Shown: piece by piece, positions 1 through 12,084 of the stretch
Numbering within the stretch: position 1 is the stretch's first letter
Layout of the letters: the number at the start of each line of letters is the position of its first letter
From: Sodiomyces alkalinus F11
Taxonomy: Eukaryota > Ascomycota > Sordariomycetes > Glomerellales > Plectosphaerellaceae
Assembly (NCBI RefSeq): GCF_003711515.1
Contig: NW_021167079.1
Coordinates: forward strand, 6,256,385 to 6,320,384
DNA length: 64,000 nucleotides
Reading direction: 5' to 3'
Translations under genes and position numbers: made by a program
The notes under the pieces: model-generated
What the model saw: the letters and a program-made list of their open reading frames with translations, nothing else
Database searches by the model: none
What the model was told of the DNA's origin: nothing

Positions 1-787
1 GCGCCGGCTAGTCCGTTAGTAATAGTTAAGGCCTTAGCCCTACGATAGGCCGGGGCTAAATTCTAGTAGTCCTTAGGAACCCCTATAGATACTATATAGT
101 CCCAGATAAGTAGGTGGACCCTTATTAGCACTATCTAAATCCTCCACTAGTCTGGGAGCTCGCCCGGTAGTTCTGACTTTAGGGCTTCCCACCGTTATAT
201 AAACTTAGCGTAGGACTCGCCCTCTCTCTAAAATAAGATAGACTCGCTCTGGATTTATACCGCTACCTCTTATAGGCGGGTGTTATTATCGTCGACCTAA
301 TAAGATAACTAGGCTTATAGGGCGGCCTAGCTAACTCTATTAGAATTGCTATTATACTTATATTGTAGTTTAGCCTGCTAGCGCTCCTTAAAGTGATAGG
401 GGAGACACGATATAACGAAGTAGTTCTTCGTAGCGTCCGTGGGAAAAGACTAAGAATCTAGGTTAAACCGTTGATTTATTTCCTAAATAAACGTGCGATA
501 CTTAGCCTAGGATACGCTATCGTATTTTAGAAGAGGAAAATTAAACTTAGCCTATATAGCGGATCCGTGTATAGATAATATCGTGGATATATTATAAGTA
601 TACTAGAATCCCGATAGGGTTATAATAATATGACGCCGAGGTTCGGCTATATAATAGTAGGTGATATCGGCTAGGCTAGGATTAATAGTAGGATTAATAG
701 TAGCGGCGGCGGCGGTAGTAATAGCGGCGGTAGTATCCGCTTCTAGCTGAGTAAGGTACACGAGCTTACGCTTATAGTGGTTCTATA
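1..787 (-). mobile_element. Element F (Ty3/gypsy), left part: gag remnant
   Basis: This stretch is the reverse complement of the gag region of element A (about 7335-8100), so it is a second copy of the same family lying on the minus strand. It continues at 60476 after element A, which is inserted at the CTATA target (783-787 and 60471-60475). The coding frame is broken by many TAG/TAA codons of RIP type. The element's 3' half lies outside the window on the left, so its full length and TSD cannot be seen. It is the oldest layer of the nest. Confidence 0.85.
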
Positions 788-1137
788 TATTAGGTGCCTG
801 CAGCAGTGGTTATAATAGGTCCCTAGTGTAAATCTATAGGGGTCCAGGTATGCCTAGTCTAAGTCTCCTCGAGGTATAAATAAAGTAAGATTATATAGTA
901 AACAGAATAATCCCTCGAAGTAAGTAATATAGCCCTTAAGGAAGTAAATAAGCAGTCCTCGAGGAGTAGAGCGTAGCCTTAAAGAGCGAGGAAGCCTCTC
1001 CTTTAAAAGGGGAGGCCAGCGATTAATCTGATTCTTTAGTTACACCCACGTTCTAACTCTATTATAATCCTATCGTGATTATACCTGGTTCCTTACTTAA
1101 CCCTACCTTTTCACTCTTTACGACTACCTATTTAATA
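788..1137 (+). repeat. LTR A1 (5' LTR of element A)
   Basis: It matches 60119-60470 and, in reverse, 60918-61272. Ends are TATTAGGTGCC and CTATTTAATA, from an original TG...CA changed by transitions. TSD CTATA precedes it. The segment AGCGATTAA at 1018-1026 is complementary to the primer site just outside the LTR. Confidence 0.93.
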
Positions 1138-1139
1138 TT

Positions 1140-1148
1140 TTAATCGCT
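1140..1148 (+). promoter_or_regulatory. Primer binding site of A (self-priming type)
   Basis: TTAATCGCT, two bases after the LTR end, is the exact reverse complement of AGCGATTAA at 1018-1026 inside the LTR. No tRNA 3'-end match (TGG start) is seen. The arrangement is that known for Tf1/sushi-type self-primed elements. Confidence 0.7.
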
Positions 1149-1186
1149 CTACCATTAAGGGCGCGAAGACCATTCAAGAGAGTCAC

Positions 1187-1539
1187 TAATACGCCCCACA
1201 GCGCACTATAGGAACCGCCCCTTACGGGGGGTATACCGCGGATACTAGGTACCACGGGGGTATACTATAAGAACCGTGTTCTACGGGGGTATACCATAGA
1301 ACCGATATACCACGGGGGTACCTGGTAGAAACCAGGTATTACCGGGCCACGGTTAGGAAGCCGGAGTATCCCCGGGGTTTCCCTGTGGATATATTAGTTT
1401 AGGGCTTCGCCCCTTAGTTTAGTACAGATATCATTATTACACCGCATTTTCTATACCTAAAGGTCACCCCTCGAGAAAAAGCCTGGCTTATAGGTCCTAT
1501 AGTACTAGCTAGCCAGGGATTTACCGGTTAGGTATATTA
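1187..1539 (+). repeat. LTR B1
   Basis: It is 353 bp and matches 6477-6945 throughout. It contains fewer copies than B2 of a GGGGGTATACCGCGG-like tandem unit, which explains the length difference. Confidence 0.9.
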
Positions 1540-1574
1540 AATAGTAGTAACTAAGCTTTTAGGTAAGGTTCGCG

Positions 1575-2390
1575 TACCGCCGCCCGGCGCGAACTATATA
1601 TGCTAAGACTAAATAGACATATAGTTTACTAGCGAATACTAGCGTGCTAGGCGTAGCCGCCCTCGAAGGCGCGAACTACATAGGCTAAAACTAAATAGAT
1701 ACGCGGTATACTAGTAGTCGCCGTCACGGACTACGTATACTAAAACTAAACAGGTATATAGTATACCGGCGGATACGACCGCTCGCGCTAGGCGAAGACG
1801 CCTCCCCTTTAATAAGTCTAGGCATAGAGTAATAAAGGGAACTACCGTTAAGCGTAGGAATAGCGACTATACTAACCTATACTAGCCGTAGAACCCGAGC
1901 TTTAATACCGCGATAACCTTCCTAATAATCACTAGTCGGCGTAGACGATTATACTAACCTATACCGATACTAACCGTTCTTAATAATCGCTAAAGGGCGT
2001 AGGATAGCGCCTATACTATCCTATATACTAGCGTCCTCTGTAGAACCAGAGTCCCGATAAAAACACGGAGCACTAACCTAATCGCCTCCCCTTTACTAGG
2101 TTTAGGCGTGGAGTATACTAAGGATTCTATAGTCGCTAAGTAAACGCAGGAATAACGCCTATACTACCGGCACTAATACCCACTATAGATCCCTAGCTCT
2201 AGCATAATACTAATCTTTCTAATGATCGCTAGTTAGCGTAGGCGACTATACTAACCTATACTGACGCTAACCGTTCTAGATCACAAAAGGGCATAGGATA
2301 GCGATTACTATCCTATATACTAGCGTCCTCCGTAGAACCCGAGCTATAGTAAAGAACCACGGGGCGTACTAATTACCCCCCCCTTTTTAC
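1575..2390. repeat. Tandem repeats inside element B
   Basis: About 1575-1790 holds three imperfect units of roughly 85 bp around GCGCGAACTA...CTAAAACTAAATAG. About 1798-2380 holds two units of roughly 285 bp that start at CGCCTCCCCTTTA and include GTAGGATAGCG and TATATACTAGCGTCCTC in both. No coding sense is apparent. Confidence 0.7.
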
Positions 2391-4369
2391 TGTAGTATTA
2401 AGCTACTCGATAATTTCCCTTCCCCCCCCCCCCTTTACCGTGGCACTAAGCTACTCGATAATTCCCCCCCCTTTTTTCTTTCCCCTTTTCCTGTAAAGTA
2501 TAAGGGGAGCTAGCCTCCCCTTACCATAACCTTCCCTTTACTTATACTTCGCGGAGAACGTTTTCCTCCTAGCGTGGCTCGCCTTTATCCGACTAGCTAA
2601 ATATACTAAGAATATCCGAGGCTAGCGGCGTAATAAGCCTAACAGGAAAAGCGTAGAACTAGTATCCATGTAAGAGGCTATATATCCTAAGGCTTAGGGG
2701 GTATATCCTAGCCTTTATCGGATTTACCCGAGGCCCCTTAGTTATCCTCCCTATTAGAGGGAGAGCTTCCTCTTATTCTACTAGCCTTTATCGGGTTTAC
2801 CTAAGGTTCCCTCGGCTTTCCTCCCTATAAAAGGGAGGGCTTCCCTATAATAGAGTCGCCTTTAACCGTGACCGATAAGTTTACTAAGGCCCCCCGGCCT
2901 ATCTACGGACTATAGCACGTATACTACCGTGTTTATCGTTTCCGACCAGGACCCTAAGCTCCCCCCTAAGCTCCTCGCGGATTTAGGGATAACGCTATAG
3001 AAGGCCGTGGTATCCCCGGATAACTAGACGGTAGAGATCTCTACTCGCCTTAATACCGGCTAAGGATCCGAATGGGGACCCGTTCCCCGGGCGAATATCG
3101 TGGCTTACTATTAATTCCTTACATCTGCCCGTGGTATACCGCTACGTCCTCGTTTTATATCGTAATTCACCGTCTCCCCCTTATATATCTCCGTCGTTTT
3201 ATAACGTATATTCCTTTCCTCTTATTTACTTTACCCCTTTTTACTCCTTTCCCTTTTTCCTTTCCTATTTTATTCTATTCCCCTTAGCGCTCGCTAAACG
3301 CTCCTTATCGCCACCTAGCAATTCGCTTCTTTCCTTTCCCTTTTTTCCTTTCCCTTCTTTCCTTTCCGTCGTGAATACTATCGCCGCTAAAGGACGCCCG
3401 CGGGACGTAGGGCTTAGGTTACCCAGGGCAGATACTCAGAGATATTAGGTCGTGGACGTTAGGTTATAGACTATTAGTAGTTTTATATTAGTCTACTATT
3501 AGAACGCTAGTTCGTGGACTATCTATAGTTCCACGTTAGTCTATTATTAGAACGCTAGTTCGTAGACCTATAGTTCCACGGTGGTCTACTATTAGAACCG
3601 TTAGATTCGCGGACTATTAGTAGGATACGGACGGGCACTATACCGTCGCGTAATTATAGGGGAGCCGTGTAAAAGGCGTTAAATAACCTTTGTAAAGCGT
3701 TAAAGAAGTAAACGCCTAGATAACCGCGAATAGTAGTAGATACGCGTTAAAGAAGACGGAGGCGCTAAAGGCCGCTATTCTAGGCGACGGCTAGATAACC
3801 CTAAATAGTGGTAGATAACCCGGAATAGTAGTGGATATCTAAAGAATACTATAATAACCTATAAGGCGGTTAGGAGGTATAAAACGAGACGTATTACCCG
3901 GAGTATAGAGGAGGAAGGACTAGAAACACCGGAATATACTCGTGACCGGACTATCTAATCTTTTCGCCGTAGTTACTATAGCGCTCTATAAGAACGTAAA
4001 ATAATAACTAAACACGCTCGTAAAGCCCTATTATCACCGTCTTACTATAACCCCCTAAGTTTTCGTATTATATCGTTTTTCTATAATTTACTATAGCTTC
4101 CTGAGTTTTAGTATTATATAATTTCCTTTCTAACGATTTATAGTAAACTCCTTTATAGCGCTAAATCGGTTTACTAACCGCCTATATTATAGTAAGTTCC
4201 CGTAGTCACTACGTTACTATAACCCCTTATAGCTTCCGTGTTATAATAAACCGTCTCGCCGTTCTCACATAGTTACCTAGATCGTAGTAAGTTTACTAAT
4301 AAACCACCGTAGTATATATAACGGTGATTTACTAGTAGGTAAATAAAGCACCGCGATTCCCGATAGTTT
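2391..4369. other. Untranslated-looking part of element B
   Basis: It holds C-rich runs (about 2380-2480), a pyrimidine-rich stretch (about 3140-3370) and three short direct repeats of CTATTAGAACGCTAGTTCG type (about 3495-3600). Short open frames at 3072-3448 are products of the pyrimidine bias, not genes. No element-type coding motif was recognised. Confidence 0.5.
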
Positions 4370-6157
4370 TACGTAACTCCCTTTATTCCTATTAGTATTT
4401 ATAACCACTAGCCGTATAACGCTTAGTAGATTAACTAGTAACACGCTAAGTTAGCCGGTATTATATCGACTAACCCTAGCTAGCTTTAGTTCGCGGCTTT
4501 AGAGCTATCTAGTAACTAGAAGTTAAAGGACGACGTCTATAAGGATACCTTTAAGAATATATTCCGCGGCCGCCGCCGCGGCACCGCCTTAGAGGTTAAC
4601 AGTTACTTCCGCGCCCTTTAGCTATACGGCGGAGAGAAACTAATCGTTAACGGGCTCCTAGCCGTTAGCCGTAAGTTTAACAAATAGCGATAGCGTAACC
4701 CTGCTTAGATTAAGTAAATACGTGGTAAGGTCACGTACCGCGAGTATAATAGCCTGTATACCCGGGGCTTAAAGAGAACTATCTACGTGCCTCCCGAGTA
4801 CCCCTACGTATCCTATACCGTGACTAAGGAAACCACATATACTCTAGTATACTAGTACCCCTAGCTATAGTAGCTATTTACCGTAAACGCCGAGGTCGCC
4901 GGTTAGACGCGGCCGGAGTAAACTTTCGATAAGTACCTTATTCTGCCTACCCCTAGCCGTAACTCCGCCGGGCAGTTTACTAATACGACCCCTTACACGC
5001 TAGCCCGCCGCCGATCCGCCTATATTACTATAGACGGTTCGCCTATACCCCTAAGTACTTAAACCCGCGTTACCTTCGCTAACGCCACGGAAAACACCGG
5101 TACGAGTAGTAGCGCCCGGGCTAGTATTAGCGAAGCTATAACTATTAGCCCGCTGTAGCTTATCGGTAACACCACTAAAGCGGTTAACCTTATTACCGCG
5201 GATATACCGGCCTCCCCCTTATATACTACTATAACGCTTAACGGGGAACTCCTAGATAAGCTAGAGGAGTATACGTTAGAATACCATATTATCTTTAGTA
5301 ATATCGCGGCCTTTAACTAAGGCGATATCGATAGTCGTGAATTCCTCTGCCTTACCGCTATAGCCGCCGACAATACTAGTAGATAAGCTAAAGATATCTA
5401 TCTATTCCTTATCCAGATACGCTATAATAATAGGACTAACCCCTTAACTATATAAGAACTCGTGGATACTATAAATAACACTAGTGCTAGCTTTACCCGC
5501 GCTAAGCGCCGGGCGGAAGACGATAGCGGAGTATTAGCGCCGAAAAGAATAGTAGTATTATCCGGTAAACTAAAGGTGTAGTAGGACCTAGCCCGTAATA
5601 TCGCCTCTAGAGTCCTTAATAATAACGCGGGAGTTTAGTGCTACGATCTTACGCTATAGGGCGGATAGAGTATCTCGCTCCGAGGATAGCGGGGCTACGC
5701 TATTGGAATACCGGTAGTAACGGCTAGGTTCGCTAAAGACTAAATTAAGAACTATATCTCTAAGGACCTTATACAAAGCGCGGCGGATTAGTAACTACTC
5801 GTTAAGCTATAGCGTCTACACGCCTTTATCTAGCTAGCACTAATAGAGGCTAGCGGTAACGACTTTACCCTTACGCACTGTAAGAGGCTAGCCGATCGCC
5901 TAACAGATAATCGGGAATTAGCGGAAAATATTGTGAAGCACTATATAGTCCTTTACTACTACTACGACTAATATAAGAAACACGGACTATTAATATCCTA
6001 TAATATTACCGTTACCGAGATTACCGAGTAGCGCGACGCGATATCGCTAAAGGACGCCGTAAGTATCTTCAGCGTTAACGTAGGAGCGCTTAGTCTACCC
6101 TATATAACGCTGATAGACTTAGATAACGACTCCGACGCAGTGGATATAATAGACTAA
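4370..6157 (+). pseudogene. Long damaged ORF of element B, function not recognised
   Basis: One frame (codons starting at 4562 modulo 3) stays readable for about 595 codons, interrupted only by TAG and TAA codons of the kind RIP makes from CAG, CAA or TGG. It ends at TAA 6155-6157. Readable segments include FKNIFRGRRRGTALEVNSYF near 4550-4610, a basic patch KRIVVLSGKLK near 5540-5575, and an acidic C-terminus DLDNDSDAVDIID. I see no zinc knuckle, protease DSG, RT YxDD or integrase DDE motif. The lack of frameshifts suggests a protein-coding gene at the time of insertion. It could be a divergent gag-like protein or a captured gene; the sequence does not decide. Confidence 0.6.
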
Positions 6158-6476
6158 TAGTGGAACACGGAAAGGTCCCCGCTAGTATACCTCCATGAGG
6201 ATATAGCCGGAGAATTAGTTAATATTAGAATACGCGGTTTATTTTACTTCTTTTTATAGTTATCCCCTTTTATTCTATTATACTTAGCGCTATCCTATAG
6301 TATTAATAGCGGTCGCTACTAGGGCACCGCACCTTATTAGCATTAGGTAATTTTCTTTTATTCTCCCCCTATTACGCCGCCCTAACGGGATACCTACTAT
6401 AAGTCTATATTCTAAGCGGAATATACTATACCGGCGTAGAGCCCGCGGGACGCAGGGCTCTCCTGCCCCGGGTATA

Positions 6477-6945
6477 TAATACGCCCTATAGCGTACTATA
6501 GGAACCGCCCTTTAAAGGGGGTATATCGTGAGAACCGCGTTCTACGGGGGTATACCGCGGGCACTAGGTACTACGGGGGTATACTATAAGAACCGCGTTC
6601 TACGGGGATATACCGCGGATACTAGGTACTACGGGGGTATACTATAAGAACCGTATTCCACGGGGGTATACTATAAGAACTGTATTCCACGGGGGTATAC
6701 CGTAGAACCGATATACCACGGGGGTACCTAGTAGGAACTAGGTATTACCGGGCCATGGTTAGGAAGCCGGAGTATCCCCGGGGTTTCCCCGTGGACATAT
6801 TAGTTTAGGGCTTCGCCCCTTCGTTTAGTAAAGATATCTTTATTACACCGTATTTTCTGTACCTAAAGGTCACCCCTTAAGAAAAAGCCTGGCTTATAGG
6901 TCCTATAGTACTGGCTAGTCAGGGATTTGCCGGTCAGGCATATTA
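6477..6945 (+). repeat. LTR B2, expanded by internal tandem units
   Basis: It is 469 bp against 353 bp for B1. The extra length lies at about 6500-6720, where a unit of roughly 45 bp (ACGGGGGTATACCGCGGATA followed by CTAGGTACT) is repeated. It is followed by the TSD GTTAC. Confidence 0.9.
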
Positions 6946-6950
6946 GTTAC

Positions 6951-8605
6951 TAAGATATCTAATTATCACGAAATAAACGATCCTACTTTCGATTTTAATA
7001 AGGCCGCTAGTTAGTTTAAGCGATAGCTCCGCGATAGCGAGACCGCCTTTATAGGAGACGACCCCGCTAATAAAGAACACGACGGGAACACGCCGGGAAC
7101 TAATACTACTCCTCTACCCGTTACTGTACCGGCACCTATCCCTACGGCTACCACCGTTTCTATCCCTATCGCTAGTATTATCTCTACTACTGCCTTTACC
7201 CCTATTACCGTCCCCGTCCCTCCTATAACCACGACGGGACCCGCGTATAACCCTAACCTGCCCCCGTATATAAATATTAACCTAGCCACGCTAATAGAGG
7301 AATAACTAGACGAACGCGTTAAATGGATAAAGGTATAGAACCACCGTAAGCGTAAGCTCGTGTACCTTACTAAGCTAGAGGCGGATACTACCGCCGCTAC
7401 TATTACTGCCACCGCCGCTACTAATTCTAACCTGGCCGATACTACCCACTATCGTATAGCCGAACCTCGACGTCGCGTTATAACCCCGGCGAGATCCTAG
7501 TATACCTATAATATATCCATAACGTCGTCTATACACGGATCCGCTACCTAGGCTAAGTTTAATTTCCCCCTGCCTAAATAGGATAGTATATCCTAGGCTA
7601 AGTATCGCACGTTTATCTAGGAGACTAACCAGCAGTTCGACCTAGATTCTTAATCCTTTTCTACGGACGCTACGAAGAACTACTTCGTTATATCGTGCCT
7701 CCCCCACTACCTTAAGGAACGCTAGCAGGCTAAACTACGATATAAGTACGATAGCGACTCTAATAGGGTTACCTAGGCCGCCCTATAGACCTAGCTATTC
7801 TATTAGGTTAACGATAATAATACCTGCCTAAGGGAGGTAGTAGTATAGATCCAGAGCGAGTCTATCTTATCCTAAAGATAGGGAGAGTCCTACGCTAAGT
7901 TTACATAACGGTAGGAAGCCCTAGAGTCAGAACTACCGGGCGAGCTCCTAGACTAGTGGAGGATTTAGATAGTGCTAATAAAGGTCCTTCCACCTATCCG
8001 GGACTATATAGTATCTATAGGGGTTCTTAAGGACTACTAGGATCTAGTCCCAGCCTATCGTAGGGCCGAGGCCTTAACTATTACTAATAGACTAGCCGGT
8101 ACTCGGACAGACTTCTAGTCCGCTACCTAATAACGCCGCCACCGCTCGCGTGCCCCTCCTTATGCCCCTCCTTATGCCCCTGCTTCTATCCCTATTTCTA
8201 CGTCTACCCCTACGCCTATACTAGCCTCTACCCCTAGCTACCCTATATGCCCTGGACCGTTATCGTACCTTAACTCTATCACTTACTATAATTATAACTA
8301 AAAAGGGTATTACGCTACTACGTGCCTTAGCCCTCGGGTATAGCGCTTAAGTAATAGTAACCCGAATACCTAACTGGTATCCACCTCTCGCCCTATAGTC
8401 GGCCGTGTTACGGGCGAGGTGCCCTAGGAATAACACCTACCTCGAGTAACCCCCTTTACTACTACTATACCGGTAAAGGCACGCGTTTCCCTTCGCTAAG
8501 GTAGGGAATAGGTATAGATATCGGCTCTCCTTAACGGAGGTGCCGATATTAACGTTTTAGATCGGTCCCTCTTAGGACCCAGTTAGGTTCCTAAGGGGTC
8601 CTTAG
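6951..8605 (+). pseudogene. Gag and protease start of element A
   Basis: After a short leader the frame reads as a gypsy Gag with a Pro/Thr-rich segment (about 7100-7260) and a Pro-Ala-rich hinge (about 8150-8240). A CCHC zinc knuckle at 8284-8325 reads Y-x2-Y-x4-Y-x4-C. The Cys and His codons are TAY in place of TGY/CAY, and only the last Cys (TGC 8323-8325) is intact. A protease-like segment NGGADINVLDRSLLG follows at about 8530-8575. The frame is cut by element C at 8605 and resumes at 29547. Many TAG/TAA codons make it non-functional. Confidence 0.85.
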
Positions 8606-8888
8606 TATCGTATAGGCAGGACCACGATATAGTCTATAGGGGATCCAGGGGGGATCCACTCTATAACTAAGGGCTCCGGATATCGGGGACTTCGGGTATT
8701 AGAATATAATAAGGGTAGATACCGGAAAGGACCGGATAGGATCTAGATAATATAGTACCTATAATAGAGTCTTTACCACCTAAATTAAGGGTATAAGAGA
8801 CTCTCCTAGATATAACTTAATATAATATATACACACGAGATTTCGGCTCTACTAAGTTAATTATTTAAGTGCCTTTTAACGTGCGATA
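8606..8888 (+). repeat. LTR C1 (5' LTR of copia element)
   Basis: It equals 29259-29541 in length and matches along its whole length, differing by transitions. Ends are TATCG and CGATA, from an original TGTCG...CGACA inverted pair. Confidence 0.93.
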
Positions 8889-8899
8889 GTTATAAGCCC
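8889..8899 (+). promoter_or_regulatory. Primer binding site of C, initiator Met-tRNA half-molecule type
   Basis: GTTATAAGCCC directly abuts the LTR. With one RIP transition reversed (TA to TG) it is complementary to the anticodon arm of initiator Met-tRNA (GGGCTCATAAC). Copia-class elements are known to use this internal tRNA site. Confidence 0.7.
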
Positions 8900-9059
8900 G
8901 GTTTATAACGCCTAAACGATAGATATTAATAAGGCTACCCCTATTCCACTATAAAAAAGTAATCACGTCTATATAAGCACTCTTAAATAACTACTATTAA
9001 CCTAATCAGAGTACTTAAGAGATTAATTAACCTACCTATTAATTAACTAACCGATAAAC

Positions 9060-10450
9060 GATAATCTAGTAAAGATATCTTCTAACGTATCTAACACCGA
9101 ATAGAAGGCGGCCGCTACCACCCTCGTTAACTAAAGGGATTAGGCAGTTTAGGAGCACGCCGTACGCGGTAAATCGGCCTCCTACTAGGATAACTACTTT
9201 AATCTAAAGCTAAGCAATAAGGAGGCTAACGCCTATCTCCTCCCTATACCTATACCCCCTAATATTCGTAAATACGAAGCCCTTACCGCGGACCCTAACG
9301 CGGAGGAGGCCACGGCCACTACTATCACGGCTACTCTATCTTCTACTATCACGCTAAAGGGCGACGAGGCCACGGACGCCACGGACGCCGTTACTACGGC
9401 CGCCGGTAAGAGGAAGACGGCCGCTCGCCAGAAGGTTACGGCCGTAACAAAAGAACCACTAACCAGGATACCCACGTTTATCGACGACCTCTCTAAAAAG
9501 GGGCGTACGCGCTACCTATAAGATCGCCGTATATACCGCGAGGAAAAGGCAGACTACGACGCGTAGTGAAAGGAGTTTAACGAGGTACGCTCCTATATCG
9601 AAGGGACTATATACACTATATTATGTAACTTCCTCGCCTAGCTATAAGATAACACCGTAAATAACCCGCGGGCCTGGATTACTCTCCTACACGCGCACGC
9701 AGGACCGATACCTATAGACCTCCGTAAGGAAGCCTTAGTCCTATACCGACGATACACCACGCCTATAAAGGCTATACCTAAGAATATAAACACCTAGGTA
9801 GTAAGCTGGAAAATAGCGATAATGCACTGTAAATATATAGGCGTTTTAGAACTATTAAGCGTAGACCGTTAGGCAGAAGACGCGTTAAAAGCCGTTAGAC
9901 CTATTACCTAGGAATAGAGTAATAACTACCTGGTAATTAACTACGATAAGATTACGGAAAACAAACTAACGATTAACGACTTCGTAAAGGCTTTATGGGC
10001 AGTTCTTAGTAATATAAAGAGTCTATAATCCACCGCTATAAAGCCTAGAGTTAAGAGAGGCACCTTTAACACCCTTAGGAACCTCCCCGATACTAAGAAT
10101 ACTGCTAATAACGATAATAATAAAAAGCGCCCTTGTAGTAATACGTCCGTAAAGGCTATCCCTCCCGTAACGAGGAGGCCTTACGAGATATATAAGAATA
10201 CCTATACCACCGCCGCCTATTAGTACGTAAGGCCGGATATACGCCCGTATACCTAGCATGGCCGTGAAGATATTATAAAGGTCGCGGAAAAGAAGATACG
10301 TATTTATAGTTTTAAAAGCCGCGTAGATACCGCGATATAGAAGAGGCGGGAAGCAGTAGCTACTACCGCTAATAAGATAAAGGAAGTCTAGGAAGATTAA
10401 CTCTATAATACTACGCCTACTACTACTATAGTTTATAAAGACCTGTCCGT
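9060..10450 (+). pseudogene. Copia Gag (element C)
   Basis: One frame reads through the region with RIP stops. It contains an Ala/Thr-rich segment (about 9290-9400), a basic AAGKRKTAARQKV segment (about 9400-9440), and a conserved-looking helical core around YLVINYDKITENKLTINDF (about 9925-9985). A Lys/Asn-rich tail follows. No zinc knuckle was clearly readable. The assignment rests on position between the 5' LTR and the protease. Confidence 0.7.
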
Positions 10451-12058
10451 TACCGTGATAGGGAGACTAAGAGCCCCCCTAACCTACGGGGTAGCGCGTT
10501 ATCGTATAACGATACTATTAAGATTATAATAAGAATAGGAGATATCCCTTTCTATTAACTAAGCTAGAGCGCTATTACACTACACGATCCTAGACTTAGG
10601 ATCGTTAATCTGTATCTTTAATAATTAAGGCCGTTTTATGGCTATTAGACTACCCATGGTTAATTTATTAACGTTTTAGGTGGGTACTTATAAGGCTCCT
10701 ATCCTCGGATACGGAGACGTTAAGCTACGTGTATAATCTCTAGCGGGCACGAAGAGGCTACTACGCCTCCGTGACATCGTATACTATAAGGAATTCGTAA
10801 CTAATATCGTCTCGGAACGCTAGCTACGCCTATAAGGTTACTGCTAGGATACCATAAACGATACTATTATTAGCTCCGCCGATAACCGGCCTATCTATAG
10901 GCTATTAGATATCCACAGCTAGTATATAATCGAGCGCGCGGAAGCTATAGCCGCCACCGCATTCGCGGTCTTAGTAAGGCACCCCCGCGATAACCCGTAT
11001 AGAAGATCACGATAACCGCGGTAACCGTAGAAGACCACAGTATAACGGTGGTATAAACGCCTCGGCCACTACGGCACCGATACTCTTATAAAGATCGTCG
11101 ACCCCACTTAGGGGATAAAGATAAAGGGACTACGTATAACGGACTATAACGCGTATAGATAATTGTAAATACCTGCGTAGATCCGGCGGATACTATCCCT
11201 TTACCCGTTAAAGCCTGGAGAGGCCCTAGCTATTAATTTTCACGATCTAAAAGAGGCGGAGTAGTTAGCAGGCGGACTATATAAGTCTATTATATTCGTT
11301 ATAGACGTGTATATAGGTTATACGTGGGATTACTACCTATAGAAGAGAGGCTAAGACTTTATCCTATACGCTCTAAAGGACGTTTTTGCCCTGCTTAAGA
11401 CCTAATTCGATATTAGGCCACGCGTTCTACGGCCGATTCTAAGATATTTTAGCACCTAGAAGTCGTTGCTTTCCTCGCTGCTAAGAGGGTAGAAGGCTAG
11501 CCGTCGGTACTATATTTATAGGATTAGAACGGCGTTATAGAACGGATTAGAGGTATCGTTAAGAGAAGGGCGAGGGCTATAAGGATTAGAGCTAATCTGC
11601 CTATATCTATCTAGCCTAAGATCTTTAAGACTGCTATATATCTGTATAATAGGACGCTATAATATATTAACGACTGGCGAACGCTATATAAAGGCCTGCG
11701 CGGCCGTTAACCTAACCTTACGCACCTACGAGCTTACTGCTATAAAGCCTTTATAAAAACGCGCGATACCTAAGCTAAAAGGAACCGCCTATAAAGGCTA
11801 GAACCGAAGGTATGGATTGGTTATTATATCGGATACTAATTCTTGAATAGCTTCCGTATTTAGCTACTATACCTAACGGATACTATTACCACGAGAGACG
11901 TGGTCTTTAACGAAGATAAGATATTTAACGGTAGGATTAAAACGCTATAAGCTATAGCTTCCGCTAAGGAAATCGGGGAACGCCTATAATCTATCCGTAT
12001 TACCTAATCTAATAAGACCGCGAATAGGCTACTACTAAGGGGTATAGCCGTAGACGTA
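10451..12058 (+). pseudogene. Copia protease and integrase (element C)
   Basis: The aspartic protease site reads as LDLGSLICIFNN near 10590-10625, where copia elements have LDSGxxxH. A GAG-pre-integrase segment reads W-Y-KRLGHYGTDTL at about 11050-11090 (family pattern WHxRLGH). The integrase core follows, with FHDLKEAE near 11240 and IIFVIDVYIGYTWDYYL near 11290-11340, and a C-terminal part with YNRT-like and WIGY segments up to about 11830. Stops of TAG/TAA type are frequent. Confidence 0.8.
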
Positions 12059-12084
12059 TTAGATCTTAAGTCGGAAGACTCTAA

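Larger units (their letters stand above)
1187..6945 (+). mobile_element. Element B: LTR element without visible pol, inserted in A
   Basis: Direct repeats 1187-1539 and 6477-6945 with mirrored ends (TAATACGCC, GGCATATTA) bound it. The TSD is GTCAC (1182-1186) and GTTAC (6946-6950), differing by one RIP-type transition. The unoccupied site is visible in element F at 60868-60872, where leader sequence runs through without B. The 5.8-kb unit contains tandem repeats and one long damaged ORF (about 4370-6157), but no reverse transcriptase, integrase or protease motif that I could read. No clear polypurine tract or primer site was found (only a weak 7-nt LTR match after B1), so orientation is taken from the ORF. 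It is probably mobilised in trans. Confidence 0.85.

Noticed and set aside
3072..3448. Short open frames in a pyrimidine-rich stretch of element B
   Set aside because: Low-complexity Phe/Pro/Ser translation caused by C/T bias; no motif and not part of the element's readable frame.
7011..7412. Minus-strand open frame of 133 codons
   Set aside because: It is the reverse of the gag frame of element A, which is read on the plus strand with a zinc knuckle downstream.
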